A DNA stretch of 64,000 bases from JALYNX01 sp040905925 (GCA_040905925.1 JBBDQO010000136.1:1-64000); one strand, 5' to 3'. Shown: positions 6,975 to 16,643, numbered from the stretch's first letter. Made by a program: numbers and translations. Notes: generated by a model not told the origin, from the sequence alone.

Positions 6975-8846
6975 TCACCCCTCACACCCCACACCGTCGT
7001 TGTTGCCGTCGAAACCGTGAGGGTCCGAGCCCACCACCCGGATGTTGTAGTAGGGCACGTCATCGCAGTTGAGGTCGGGTGGCGGTGACGCGATGCACAC
7101 ATCGGGATAGCTCGGATCGCAGTCGCCTCCGCCGCCTGAACCCGCCTCGGTCGTGGTCGGTGCCTGGGTGGTGGTAGTGACCCCCACGTAGCTGCGGGTG
7201 GTGTGGTTGTTGCCACTGGGGTCGAGGAGGAACACCGTGTCCCCATCGTTGTTCCACACCGCGGAATCGGCACTGCACCAGTAGAGGAAGGCGCCGAAGT
7301 CGTCGCCACATCCCGAGTAGATCGTGACCGATTCCCCAGGAGCCACGGCGAACAGGGCCGGAAACTCGAACCGGTTGGAGGCGGACTCGTCCTTGATCGT
7401 CCACCCGGTCATATCGACCAGGTTGTCGCCGTCGTTGCGGATCCGGATCCACTCCTCGTTTGGGTTCTCGTTGTCGTTGCCGGGTGCGTCGTACTCCACG
7501 GCGATGACGCTGAGATCGGCGTCGGCTCGGGGACCACACGCCGCAGGCGCCCAAAGACCCAGCCCGGCCTCCTTGGCCTCTGCCTGGGCTGCCTCCAACC
7601 GGGTTGCCATCGCGGTGTCGGGTGCGTAGCGACGCGAAATCGCCGCACCCCGTCGCACCGACTCCTCGTTGACCGACATTCCGCCAAGCCAGAGATATCG
7701 GAGCAGCCGGTCGAACTGGTCCACATCAGACACGTCGCTGGTCATCCCGATCCGACTCCCGATCGGAGCCAGCACCGCCAGCACCTGGGTTGCCTCCTCG
7801 CTGAAGCATTCGTTGGACTCGGGGGTGTTGATCCCGATCAACCTGACTTCGGCGCTGCTCCCCTCCGGGTAACGCACGTCGAGGGTGTCGCCGTCGGTGA
7901 TCGACAACACCGTGACGGGCTCGGCGTCCGAAGCCAGGGGAGCCCCCGGATCACCGGAAGGCCCGTCAACAGGTGCTGCCAGCAGCACATCCGACTGGGG
8001 GAAGGTGACGACAGTTGTGGTGGATGGCATCGACGTCGTCGTGGTGGCGACGGTGCTGGTCGTTGCCTTGGAGGTGGTAGTCGGAGCGAGGGTGGTGGCG
8101 GAGGGGATCGGATCGGCAACGGACGGAAAATCCCCGAGCGGGACCACAAGAACCAGCAGCCCCACCAGCAAGGTGCCGGGAATCCAGGCCGGCGAGACAG
8201 GCCGCGGCGGCTTGACGAGGGAATCCCGAGCCGCACGGCTCTCTTCGAGGCCCGTCTCGGTCTGCGCGATCGACTCCCTGAGCTCGCCTGCCCGGCCCTC
8301 GAAGGAAGCGGTGGCCGGCAAGCCCAAGGCAACCGACTGTGCCGCGGTGATCAATACGGCGATCTGGTCCGCGGGACCGGCCAGCACATGGTCCCGCTTC
8401 CGGCTCGACACCGCCAGACGGAGACCCTGCGGTGTGCGACTGTTGGCTGTGATCCGGTCGAGGCGAAACTCGACGCTTTTGTTCCCCACGAACACCAGTC
8501 TGCGGTCGCTGAAGTAGACGGATCCCTGGTCGATGGCGGTCCAGACGTAGCGACCCTCCTGTTTCCTGGTTTCCATCAGGGTCACTCCACCGACCGCGGC
8601 CAGCCCGGTTTCACCTTTGGCGGTGCGGATCGGAAAGTCTTGGGAACGCATCTCCCTGGCCCAGGCCGTTTGCCGGTCGACCTCGGTCAGCTCGGCCTTG
8701 CTCGAGGTGAAGCGACCCTCCGCACTCGAGATCTCAGTGTCCAGTCTGCGTGACTCGCTGGTGTAATCCCGCCACGGAGGTCGCGCCTCCCCCCACTCTC
8801 TCCAGGAGGCGGCCGACCAGAACCTCAACCATGAGGGTCCGTTCAT
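6975..8846 (-). CDS. Membrane-anchored thermonuclease-like protein with lamin-tail and Ca-binding (excalibur-like) domains
   Basis: This 623-residue protein has a mosaic layout. Residues ~30-65 are charged and coiled-coil-like. Residues ~80-165 resemble a bacterial PH-type module (TLMETRKQEGRYVWTAIDQG...SVYFSDRRLVF). A second coiled coil is followed by one membrane segment at ~215-235 (GTLLVGLLVLVVPL), then a Thr-rich linker. A staphylococcal-nuclease fold follows (ITDGDTLDVRYPEG, VRLIGINTPESNE, FDRLLRYLWLGG), then a lamin-tail domain (NEEWIRIRNDGDNLVDMTGW). A Cys-rich end DGNNDGVGCEG matches the excalibur calcium motif. It is probably an outside-facing nuclease. Active-site arginines are visible (RLIGIN, RLLRY). 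The start ATG at 8846 lies 10 bases after the glutamate dehydrogenase stop, so the two may be co-transcribed. Confidence 0.82.
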   Translation of the reverse strand: MNGPSWLRFWSAASWREWGEARPPWRDYTSESRRLDTEISSAEGRFTSSKAELTEVDRQTAWAREMRSQDFPIRTAKGETGLAAVGGVTLMETRKQEGRYVWTAIDQGSVYFSDRRLVFVGNKSVEFRLDRITANSRTPQGLRLAVSSRKRDHVLAGPADQIAVLITAAQSVALGLPATASFEGRAGELRESIAQTETGLEESRAARDSLVKPPRPVSPAWIPGTLLVGLLVLVVPLGDFPSVADPIPSATTLAPTTTSKATTSTVATTTTSMPSTTTVVTFPQSDVLLAAPVDGPSGDPGAPLASDAEPVTVLSITDGDTLDVRYPEGSSAEVRLIGINTPESNECFSEEATQVLAVLAPIGSRIGMTSDVSDVDQFDRLLRYLWLGGMSVNEESVRRGAAISRRYAPDTAMATRLEAAQAEAKEAGLGLWAPAACGPRADADLSVIAVEYDAPGNDNENPNEEWIRIRNDGDNLVDMTGWTIKDESASNRFEFPALFAVAPGESVTIYSGCGDDFGAFLYWCSADSAVWNNDGDTVFLLDPSGNNHTTRSYVGVTTTTQAPTTTEAGSGGGGDCDPSYPDVCIASPPPDLNCDDVPYYNIRVVGSDPHGFDGNNDGVGCEG

Positions 8847-8855
8847 CGGAGAAGT

Positions 8856-11800
8856 CTATGAGCCGGCCAGGGCCTGGATCTGGCGCACCGCCACCATCAG
8901 CGGGGCGGGGTCGATGACCGAAGCGGATTCCAGTGCCCGGGCCATCTCGACCACTCGGGCAACCGCATCGGCTCTCTGGGCCAAGAACTGCTCGACCGCT
9001 TCGTCGACCGACTCTCCCTCCGCTCCGGTCAGGGCCCGTTCCGCCAACGAGCGGCGAACTGCGAGGAGGTCGTCTTCGATGTTCTCGAGAGCCCACCGCT
9101 GCCAAGGGTCGGCCAGCTTCAGGTTCGTCAGCACCTTTTCCAAGTCGTCCAACCCGAGGGCCCGGCCCAGGCGGTGGAAAACACGGCCGACGTCGACCCG
9201 GGAGCGGCCTGTCGATCGGGTCACCTCGAAGATGTCAGGGGCATGGACCAGGTCGAAGGCCGCCACGGCCCGGAGGGCAAGTGCGGTCGGCGCCCCCGCC
9301 GACTTCAGACGGTCGATTCGGAGGCCCCTCTCTCGCCGCCATTCGAGCGAGCCCCACTCTCCCGCCTCCTCTTCCAGTCGGTCGAATTCCTCGGCTGCTC
9401 CAACCTCCGCGAGATCCTGAGGCCCGCTCGGGGCACGACTCAGGTACCACCGGGTCAAAGTGGCCACCAGCCGATCGTCGGCAGCCATCATCTCGGTCCA
9501 GATCTGGAAGTCGACCGACCCGAACAGCGACTCCACGGCTCGCCGTCGCTCGACGCCGCCGACGAGGTCACGAGCGGTACGGCAGGCTGTCACCACAGCA
9601 GCCACCTCGGCCCCGCTGCGGGCAACGAGCCGGGACACGAACGTGGGTCCTTGGGAGTCCACGACGTCGTTGGCGACGATGGTGGCGATCAGCTCACGAC
9701 GGAGAGGATGGTCCCATATCAGATGACCGAAGCGTTTGGAGATCTCCCCAGGGAAGTACCCGGTCAGATCGCCGAGCATCGAGGTCGAGTCGGGGAGATC
9801 CGACGACAGCACCGCCTCGGCCAGGCTCCGTTTGGCGTAGGCCAGCACCACCGCCAACTCCGGCCGACTCATCCCCGTCCCGGCCCGGGCCCGATCTGTC
9901 ATCTCCTGGGTAGACGGGAGCCACTCCAGTCTCCGGTCCAGCATCCCCTGCTCCTCCAGGGACGCCATTAGCTGCTCATAGGCGTCCATACGGTCCACGG
10001 AAACCAGCTCTTCGCGGACCAGCGACTGGGCCTGCTCGAGACTGTCATGGAGGACTGCCTCCACCACGTTCTCCGCCTCCCCCGCCATGAGCTCGTCGCT
10101 CTCGGGGTGCCCGGTCTCTCCTCGCTGCTCGGCGAGACGGAGGAGGATCTTCAGGTTTACCTCCCGGTCAGAGCAGTTGACGCCGGCGGAGTTGTCGATG
10201 AAATCGGCGTTGATCTTCCCGCCCGCCCGGGCGTACTCGATCCGCCCCCGCTGGGTGAAGCCCAGGTTCCCTCCTTCCACGACCACCCGGGCGCGCAGCT
10301 CGGACCCGTTGACCCGTGCGGCGTCGTTGGTCCGGTCCCCCACTTCATCGTGGGTCTCCTCGGTCGCCTTGACATAAGTGCCGATCCCCCCGTTCCAGAC
10401 CAGATCCACGGGTGCGCGGAGGATGATCCGTATCAGCTCGGCCGGGGTGACGGCCGCGAGGTCCGTCCCCAGCGCCGCCCGGGCCGGCTCGGAGAGCTCT
10501 ATCTGCTTCGCCGTCCGGGAGTAGACACCACCCCCCTCCGAGATCAGGTCTCGGTTGTAGTCGTCCCAGCTCGAGCGGGGGAGATCCAAAAGCCTCCTCC
10601 GCTCCCGAAACGACACCACCGGATCAGGGGTCGGATCCAAGAAGACATAGCGGTGATCGAAGGCGGCCACCAGCCTGATGGTCTCCGAGCCCAACATGCC
10701 GTTCCCGAACACGTCACCCGACATGTCGCCGATCCCCACGGCCGTGAAAGCCTGCCGGTGAGGGTCGATGCCGTCCTGGAGGAAATGACGCTCCAGCGAC
10801 TTCCACGCCCCTCGGGCGGTGATGCCGAGCCCCTTGTGGTCGTAGCCGGTGGCACCACCTGAGGCAAAGGCGTCATCGAGCCAGAAGCCATACTCTTGGG
10901 CGATCCGGTTGGCGAGGTCGGAGAACCGGGCCGTGCCCTTGTCGGCTGCCACCACCAGATAGGGGTCGGCGTCGTCGTGCACCCGGACGGCGTCGGGATG
11001 CACTGCCTCGCCCTCAACCAGGTTGTCGGTGAGGTCGAGGAGCCCGCGGATGAAGACCTCGTAGGCGGACCGCACCGCCTCCTCCGTCGCCTCCGAGTCG
11101 GCGGGAGCCCGCCGCAGCACAAAGCCTCCCTTGGCTCCGGTGGGAACGATGATGGCGTTCTTGGTGATCTGGGCCTTCATCAAGTCGAGGACCTCGGTGC
11201 GGTAATCCTCCCGCCGCTCCGAGAAACGGATGCCCCCGCGGGCCCGGGGTCCTGCCCGGAGATGGATTCCCTCCACCTCGTCCCCGATCACGAACACCTC
11301 CACATGGGGCCGGGGCGAGGGCATGTCGGGGACGTCGTCGGAGCGAAACTTGAAGGCCAGGGACCGGCGGTCAGACCGATAGGCGTTGGTGCGGACGGTG
11401 GCTTCGATCAGGCGGAGAAAACCACGCAGGATGCGATCCTGGTCGAGCGACGGTACGGCGTCGAGGCCCTCCACCACCTCGTCGTGCAGTTCCTCATAGC
11501 CGAGACCGTCGGAAGCGGGATCGAATCGCAACTCGAAGAGGCGGATCAGTTTGGCGGTGATTTCGTGGTGCGACACAAGGGTGTCGTTGACGTAGTTGAC
11601 CGTGAAGATCAAGCTGACCCGCCGCCAGTAGGTCTGGTAGGCGCGGAGGACGGCCACCTGGTGGTGGTCGAGCCCGGCCGCCAGCACCAGCCGGTTCAAG
11701 GAGTCACTTTCGGCCGTGCCCTCCCACACCGCAGCCAGGGTCTGGGCGACCATCTCACCGGCGGCGTCGAGATCGACCAGCGAGTCGTGGGAGTCGAGAA

Positions 11801-13622
11801 CCCCGAAGTCGTGGATGAACAGGTTCTCGCCGCCCGAGAGACGGGTTGGCGCCTCCTCGATCACCTTCATCCCCATGTCTTCCAGGGCAGGTATCAGCTC
11901 GGACAACGGCCGCTTGCCCTTGAGCTCGTACAGGGTGACTCGTGTCAAGATGTCGGGCCCCTCCGCCTCGTTCTGGAGCCCGACCAGAGATCGGTCTCGG
12001 CCCTGCATCAACTGGTCGAGGCGTTCGATGTCGCCGGCCGCCACCGTCAGCTGGGTAGATGCCGTGTAGTAGGCGGGCAGACGGGAAGCCCAGCGAGCGA
12101 CCATCTCCCGTGCCTCGTCATGGCCGTGGCGGATCGCCAACTCCTCGGCCACACGCTCCGACCAGGAGCGGGTGAGGACCATGACCTCGGCGTCGAGCTC
12201 CTCGAAGTCCACGTCGGGGATTTGGCCCTCCGGGACCCACACGATGAAATGGAGACGAGCGATGTTGTTGCGGCCCAGGATCAGGTTGTAGTCGACCGTG
12301 GTTCCGCCGAAGCGCTCGAGGAAGAGGTCTTGGAGGCGCCGTCCGAGATCCGACGAATAGCGGTCCGGGGGCATCGCCACCAGGATCCTCACGCCACGGT
12401 CGAGGAGGTCGCGGCGGACGAAGAGTCGAACTTGGGCCCGTTCCTGCAATGCGAGCAGCCCCATCAGCACCCGGAGAAGATCAACGGTGGGCAACCCGAA
12501 CAGCTCGTCCTTGGGGAAGCCCTCGATCAGGGCGACGATGGCCTTGTGGTCGTGCGAGCCCTCGACGAGCTCTTCACTCGAGGCGATCTCGGCCAGTTTC
12601 TGGCGGAGGACCGGTATCCGGGAAACGCTCTCCATGTAGGCCTTGGAGGTGAAAAGGCCGAGCAGGCGGGCCTCGCCCACGGTCTCACCCCGGGACCCCA
12701 CGATGCGGATCCCCACGTAGTCCATCTTGACTCGGCGGTGCACCGACGAGAACCGGTTCGTCTTGGATATGACGAGCAGGTCACCCTTCTCGTAGCGGGC
12801 ACTCATTTCGGCTGGGAGTGTGGCCAGAGGCAACGGTTCGGATGCTTTGGAGCGGCGAGGATCGGACAGGATGCCTAGACCAGAGTCCCCGACTGCTTCC
12901 AGCGCCGAGCCACTGGGAGTGTCGACTATCCGGTACTCCCGGTAGCCGAGAAACACGAAGTTGTCGTCGCGAACCCACTCCAGGAAGGCCATGGCTTCAT
13001 CCACTTCGAGGTCCGAATAGTGGCCCTTTCCTCTTTGGGCCAGTTCAGCCATCCGACCGGTGGCTTCGATCATGGCGGAGAAGTCCCGTACCGCCGACAG
13101 CACGTCGGCGAGCACCTCCTCCAGTCGCGCTTCCAGCGCCGGGAGGTCAGCAGGGTCGAGGAGACGGTCGAGCACGTAATGCTGGACCGATTCACGGGTC
13201 TCTGATCGACCCGCCGGCAGGACTGAGACCAGGTGGCCAGCTTCGTCCCGACGCGTTCCTATGATCGGATGAAAGACCCGCACCACCGCCAGACCGTGAG
13301 CTTGGAGCTCGGCGGTGATCGAGTCGACGAGGAACGGCCCATCGTCGACGTGGACCTCGACCACGGTGCCGGTCGATTCGTAACCGTGAATGTCGAGGGT
13401 GGGATTGTACGCCCGCACGGCAATGGGGCCGATGCGCCGCTTGATGAACTCGAACAAGCCGACCACCTCTTGATAGGCAGGGTCGGGGTACATGGCCACA
13501 TCCAAGGGAATGCGGTGCAGGTAGGCGCGGGCGAAACCAGCCAGCGGCTCCGAGGTATCGGCTATCCGCTCAAGGACCCCCTCGAGCAACACGGCTGGGG
13601 TCGGCGGTTCGCCCGGATCCAC
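8856..13622 (-). CDS. gdh: NAD-specific glutamate dehydrogenase, large (GDH-180) class
   Basis: At 1588 residues it matches the ~180-kDa class, far longer than the ~450-residue hexameric enzymes. It converts glutamate to 2-oxoglutarate and ammonium with NAD+. The N-terminal half holds ACT-like regulatory segments. The catalytic core is near residues 800-1100, with the substrate-lysine region IVPTGAKGGFVLRR, then GIGDMSGDVFGNGMLGSE and WNGGIGTYVKATEE, and the nucleotide-binding side NADFIDNSAGVNCSDREV. No frameshift is visible. The start is a GTG at 13622, with only a weak upstream ribosome site. It lies next to the antiporter/ACT fusion gene on the same strand (119-base gap). Both are linked to glutamate or ammonium status. 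Confidence 0.95.
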   Translation of the reverse strand: MDPGEPPTPAVLLEGVLERIADTSEPLAGFARAYLHRIPLDVAMYPDPAYQEVVGLFEFIKRRIGPIAVRAYNPTLDIHGYESTGTVVEVHVDDGPFLVDSITAELQAHGLAVVRVFHPIIGTRRDEAGHLVSVLPAGRSETRESVQHYVLDRLLDPADLPALEARLEEVLADVLSAVRDFSAMIEATGRMAELAQRGKGHYSDLEVDEAMAFLEWVRDDNFVFLGYREYRIVDTPSGSALEAVGDSGLGILSDPRRSKASEPLPLATLPAEMSARYEKGDLLVISKTNRFSSVHRRVKMDYVGIRIVGSRGETVGEARLLGLFTSKAYMESVSRIPVLRQKLAEIASSEELVEGSHDHKAIVALIEGFPKDELFGLPTVDLLRVLMGLLALQERAQVRLFVRRDLLDRGVRILVAMPPDRYSSDLGRRLQDLFLERFGGTTVDYNLILGRNNIARLHFIVWVPEGQIPDVDFEELDAEVMVLTRSWSERVAEELAIRHGHDEAREMVARWASRLPAYYTASTQLTVAAGDIERLDQLMQGRDRSLVGLQNEAEGPDILTRVTLYELKGKRPLSELIPALEDMGMKVIEEAPTRLSGGENLFIHDFGVLDSHDSLVDLDAAGEMVAQTLAAVWEGTAESDSLNRLVLAAGLDHHQVAVLRAYQTYWRRVSLIFTVNYVNDTLVSHHEITAKLIRLFELRFDPASDGLGYEELHDEVVEGLDAVPSLDQDRILRGFLRLIEATVRTNAYRSDRRSLAFKFRSDDVPDMPSPRPHVEVFVIGDEVEGIHLRAGPRARGGIRFSERREDYRTEVLDLMKAQITKNAIIVPTGAKGGFVLRRAPADSEATEEAVRSAYEVFIRGLLDLTDNLVEGEAVHPDAVRVHDDADPYLVVAADKGTARFSDLANRIAQEYGFWLDDAFASGGATGYDHKGLGITARGAWKSLERHFLQDGIDPHRQAFTAVGIGDMSGDVFGNGMLGSETIRLVAAFDHRYVFLDPTPDPVVSFRERRRLLDLPRSSWDDYNRDLISEGGGVYSRTAKQIELSEPARAALGTDLAAVTPAELIRIILRAPVDLVWNGGIGTYVKATEETHDEVGDRTNDAARVNGSELRARVVVEGGNLGFTQRGRIEYARAGGKINADFIDNSAGVNCSDREVNLKILLRLAEQRGETGHPESDELMAGEAENVVEAVLHDSLEQAQSLVREELVSVDRMDAYEQLMASLEEQGMLDRRLEWLPSTQEMTDRARAGTGMSRPELAVVLAYAKRSLAEAVLSSDLPDSTSMLGDLTGYFPGEISKRFGHLIWDHPLRRELIATIVANDVVDSQGPTFVSRLVARSGAEVAAVVTACRTARDLVGGVERRRAVESLFGSVDFQIWTEMMAADDRLVATLTRWYLSRAPSGPQDLAEVGAAEEFDRLEEEAGEWGSLEWRRERGLRIDRLKSAGAPTALALRAVAAFDLVHAPDIFEVTRSTGRSRVDVGRVFHRLGRALGLDDLEKVLTNLKLADPWQRWALENIEDDLLAVRRSLAERALTGAEGESVDEAVEQFLAQRADAVARVVEMARALESASVIDPAPLMVAVRQIQALAGS

Positions 13623-13741
13623 CCGGCCACGCTAACAGCGGTCGACCACGACGTCTGCTGGCGGGGTGCGCCCGCCTAGCTGTGCAACCGGCTGTGAGTG
13701 ATCGGTCAGAAAAACCGCCAAGCAGCGGCTTAGAGTGCCGA

Positions 13742-16477
13742 CTACTCCTTGCCGATCCGTTGAACCCACCTCGGTGGCTTGAAGCCCCGGCGCCGGCAGG
13801 TGGCCGTTCCTCCCTCGGCCATCACGGACCGAATCAGCTCCTTGTCGGCCTCGGTGAGCTTTCCCCCGACCCCGTTGTTGAGGTCGAACCGACCCACGGT
13901 GGTCGCTCCTTCGGTGCTGATCCGGGCGGCCTGGACATCGGCCCCGGCCGTGGCGATGGCGGAAGCCAGGGAATGGAGCAGACCTGGGCGATCGGGCGCT
14001 CGGATCTCGGCGATTGTGTGCCAGGGTGAAGAGGCGTCGTCGAACTCCACAACCGCCTCAGGGATCGGGAAGGCGACGATGGGAAGGTCGAGACTCTCTT
14101 CGATCTCGTGAGCGAGGTGATCAGATGTTGGCAGCGAGGGCGCCTCGGAGACCCGGAAGGTCTCCAGGGCCCCCCGGTCGGACCACGTGGCTATTAGCGC
14201 CTCCGATACGTTGACCCCGAGACCGGAGAGCACCCCGGTAACCGCCGCAAGCAGGCCTGGACGATCCCGAGCCCCGATGTCAACCCACGCCCCGGGCCCC
14301 TCCCCGGCCCTCGTGATCGCAACCCTGGCCTCGCCAGCACCCGGCGCCGGCTCCAAGAGAGCCACCTGGCGGGCGATGGCGTCCGAACTCTCGCGCAACA
14401 GATAACCCTGGGGCGCACCTTCGATTCGTTTGATCAGCTCGGGATTTCCTCCGACCCGACGGATGGCCTCTGCCTTGCGCCGGCCCGCCAGGTTGCGAGC
14501 CTCGAGCCCGGTCAGCTCGCTGTGGGCGAGAGCGTCCTGTATCAATTCGTGGAGCTGACGGAGTCGCTCATAGTCCTCGTGATCGACATCTCCCACTCGG
14601 GCCAAGGAGAGGAGAAAGAGGGCCCGGGCGCGCTCCGGTGTGTCGAGATGCGACGCCACCTGAATCACCGACTGCTCGGTGAGCCCGTCGGCCCGAAGGG
14701 CGGCGGACCACATCAACTCGCCGTCTTCGATGAGCCCCGCGATCTCCTGCTCGGCGCGAGCGCCAAGATCGAGTCTGCGAACGATCCGCCGGGTGGTTGC
14801 CACCGGCGCCTCATGGTCGACCAGGCCCTCGGACAGCAGAGCAGCCAGCAACAGCCATTCCGGATGAGCGAGTTTCCCGTATTCGATCGCCAGCTCCGGA
14901 TCGGACTCGATGATTCGGCGCAGCTCCTCGATGACCGTCCAGCGATGGGTCTCCATCGGGTCGAGTTGGAACGGATCGGCCTGGCGGGTTCGAAGAGTGG
15001 TGGCCAACTCCGGAAGAACCTGATCGAGCACACCGGTGGTCTCGAGAAATCGCCACGATCTGGCGTTGCCCTCTTGCAGGAGTTTGAGCAGGGACTCCCT
15101 CGACCTTCTATCCCATTGGACATTGGGCTTGGCGACTCGGGACAGCCAATCCAGCAACTCAGCCGAGGGCTGGGCAGAGCTCAACAGCAACGCTGCATCG
15201 AGGGCCAAGGGCAGCGCCAGGTGCGCCGGGGGGGTGGCCGCCAGCCGGACCTCGCCATCGAGCACCCTCAGCCAACCTCCGGCCGGCATCTCCGTGGTCG
15301 GGCCCGGCCCGACGGGCACGGCTCCCTGATGCAACACGCCGTAGCGCATCTTCAGCAGTTGGGGAGTCATCAGGGTTGTGACCAGAACCACCAACAACAG
15401 CGCGGCATAGAGGGAGTCGTCGAGCACCCCGCTCTGGAGGCCGATGGTGGCGAAGATGAGACCCACCTCCCCTCTGGGGAGCATCCCCAGACCGATGAGC
15501 CATCGGTCGGCCGGAGTACCGAACGCCCCAAGCGCCGACACCAGCTTCCCGACGATCGCGACCACCAGGAGCACGCCGGCAACGAACAGCACGTGTCCAT
15601 CGACGAATCTCGAAACGTCGACGTCGATCCCGATCTGGAGGAAGAAGACCGGGATGAAGAGATGACCGACCGGTGCCAGATCCCGTCCGATCCGATCTCG
15701 CTGCCGGCCCCGGCCCAGGGCCAGGCCAGCCACAAAGGCCCCAACGATGGGAGCCAGCCTGGCCGCGTCGGCCAGCTCTGCGAAGGCGAGTGTGAAAGCC
15801 AGAGCAAGAGCGATCAAGGTTCCGGTTGATCGGGAAACCCGTTCGATCCCGGCGAAAAGAGCCGGAGCCACCCGTAGCCCGACTATGCCGCTTATGACCA
15901 GGAAGGCCACGGCGACGCCGATGATCCCGAGCACCGAGACAACCGAGACCGACCCATCGGTGACGAGCCGGACCACCACGGTCAACACCACGAGCCCCAT
16001 GACATCGTCGGCCACGGCTGCGCCCAGGACGATCCGAGCCTCGGTCGTGGCCAGGGCCCGCAGGTCGCCAAACACCCTTGCGGTGATGCCCACGCTGGTT
16101 GCAGTGAGGGCGGCACCGATGAACAAGGCGGTGTTGAAGTCGTCGCCGAACAGTTGCATAGCCGCCATTCCGAGCAACAGCGGCGCAATCACCCCTGCCG
16201 ATGCCACGGTGAATGAGGCCCGTCCCACCCTTCCCAGCTCGCTCAGGTTCATCTCCATGCCCACTTCGAGCAGAAGCAGGATGACCCCAATCTCGCCGAG
16301 AGTGCGCAGGACCTGATCGTCAGCGCCCACCCAGCCCAGCAGCGAGGGGCCGATGAGGATGCCGGCCAAGATCTCGCCGATTACGGGAGGCACCCCGACT
16401 CGCTCGGCCAGCTCGGCCGCCACCTTGGCCGCTACCAGAACGATCAGGATGTCGCGGAGAACCTCGGTGACGTCCAA
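13742..16477 (-). CDS. CPA2-type cation:proton antiporter fused to GlnD-like degenerate HD and two ACT domains
   Basis: The 911-residue protein starts with ~385 residues of membrane helices typical of Kef/NhaP-type CPA2 exchangers (PPVIGEILAGILIGPSLLGW, GVILLLLEVGMEMNLSEL, LAPIVGAFVAGLALGR, FIPVFFLQIGIDVDVSRF). No TrkA-N nucleotide-binding domain follows. Instead residues ~451-650 match the HD region of GlnD (PII uridylyltransferase): WRFLETTGVLDQVLPEL, HRWTVIEELRR (~511), LLLAALLSEGLVDHEAPVA (~542-560). The HD pair of GlnD is replaced by SE (~549-550), so the domain looks catalytically dead. ACT1 is at ~727-795 (GARDRPGLLAAVTGVLSGLG) and ACT2 at ~817-890 (EIRAPDRPGLLHSLASAIAT), both in the GlnD style. 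The nucleotidyltransferase domain is absent. The start is a TTG at 16477. I infer an exchanger gated by an amino acid or by a PII-type signal. Confidence 0.88.
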   Translation of the reverse strand: MDVTEVLRDILIVLVAAKVAAELAERVGVPPVIGEILAGILIGPSLLGWVGADDQVLRTLGEIGVILLLLEVGMEMNLSELGRVGRASFTVASAGVIAPLLLGMAAMQLFGDDFNTALFIGAALTATSVGITARVFGDLRALATTEARIVLGAAVADDVMGLVVLTVVVRLVTDGSVSVVSVLGIIGVAVAFLVISGIVGLRVAPALFAGIERVSRSTGTLIALALAFTLAFAELADAARLAPIVGAFVAGLALGRGRQRDRIGRDLAPVGHLFIPVFFLQIGIDVDVSRFVDGHVLFVAGVLLVVAIVGKLVSALGAFGTPADRWLIGLGMLPRGEVGLIFATIGLQSGVLDDSLYAALLLVVLVTTLMTPQLLKMRYGVLHQGAVPVGPGPTTEMPAGGWLRVLDGEVRLAATPPAHLALPLALDAALLLSSAQPSAELLDWLSRVAKPNVQWDRRSRESLLKLLQEGNARSWRFLETTGVLDQVLPELATTLRTRQADPFQLDPMETHRWTVIEELRRIIESDPELAIEYGKLAHPEWLLLAALLSEGLVDHEAPVATTRRIVRRLDLGARAEQEIAGLIEDGELMWSAALRADGLTEQSVIQVASHLDTPERARALFLLSLARVGDVDHEDYERLRQLHELIQDALAHSELTGLEARNLAGRRKAEAIRRVGGNPELIKRIEGAPQGYLLRESSDAIARQVALLEPAPGAGEARVAITRAGEGPGAWVDIGARDRPGLLAAVTGVLSGLGVNVSEALIATWSDRGALETFRVSEAPSLPTSDHLAHEIEESLDLPIVAFPIPEAVVEFDDASSPWHTIAEIRAPDRPGLLHSLASAIATAGADVQAARISTEGATTVGRFDLNNGVGGKLTEADKELIRSVMAEGGTATCRRRGFKPPRWVQRIGKE

Positions 16478-16643
16478 GTCAGATCCCGAGCGCCGGGGTT
16501 AGAAGACCCAGCCCACCGATTTCGATTGCGACCACATCTGCAACCTAAGAAGGCGCTCGTTTCGAGTTTGTTACGCCCTGATTAATGCTGAAGGGTCATG
16601 GCGGCGTGCCCCTTGCCGGAGTCAGTCCGGTCTGGATCCCTGG
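16478..16643. other. Intergenic stretch upstream of the antiporter gene
   Basis: 166 bases. On the minus strand it must hold the antiporter promoter. At 16616-16630 a 5-bp stem (ccgga/tccgg) with a 5-base loop could end the histidine kinase transcript that stops at 16644, but it is too weak to call a terminator. Confidence 0.3.

Noticed and set aside
6965..7309. An N-terminal extension of the TolB-like gene to 7309
   Set aside because: It lies inside the nuclease gene and would precede a clear lipoprotein signal. The GTG at 6964 has a ribosome site.
10896..12878. A 660-codon plus-strand frame inside the glutamate dehydrogenase gene
   Set aside because: High-GC coding DNA produces long antisense frames. 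The opposite strand encodes a complete enzyme with all motifs, and this frame has no recognised domain.
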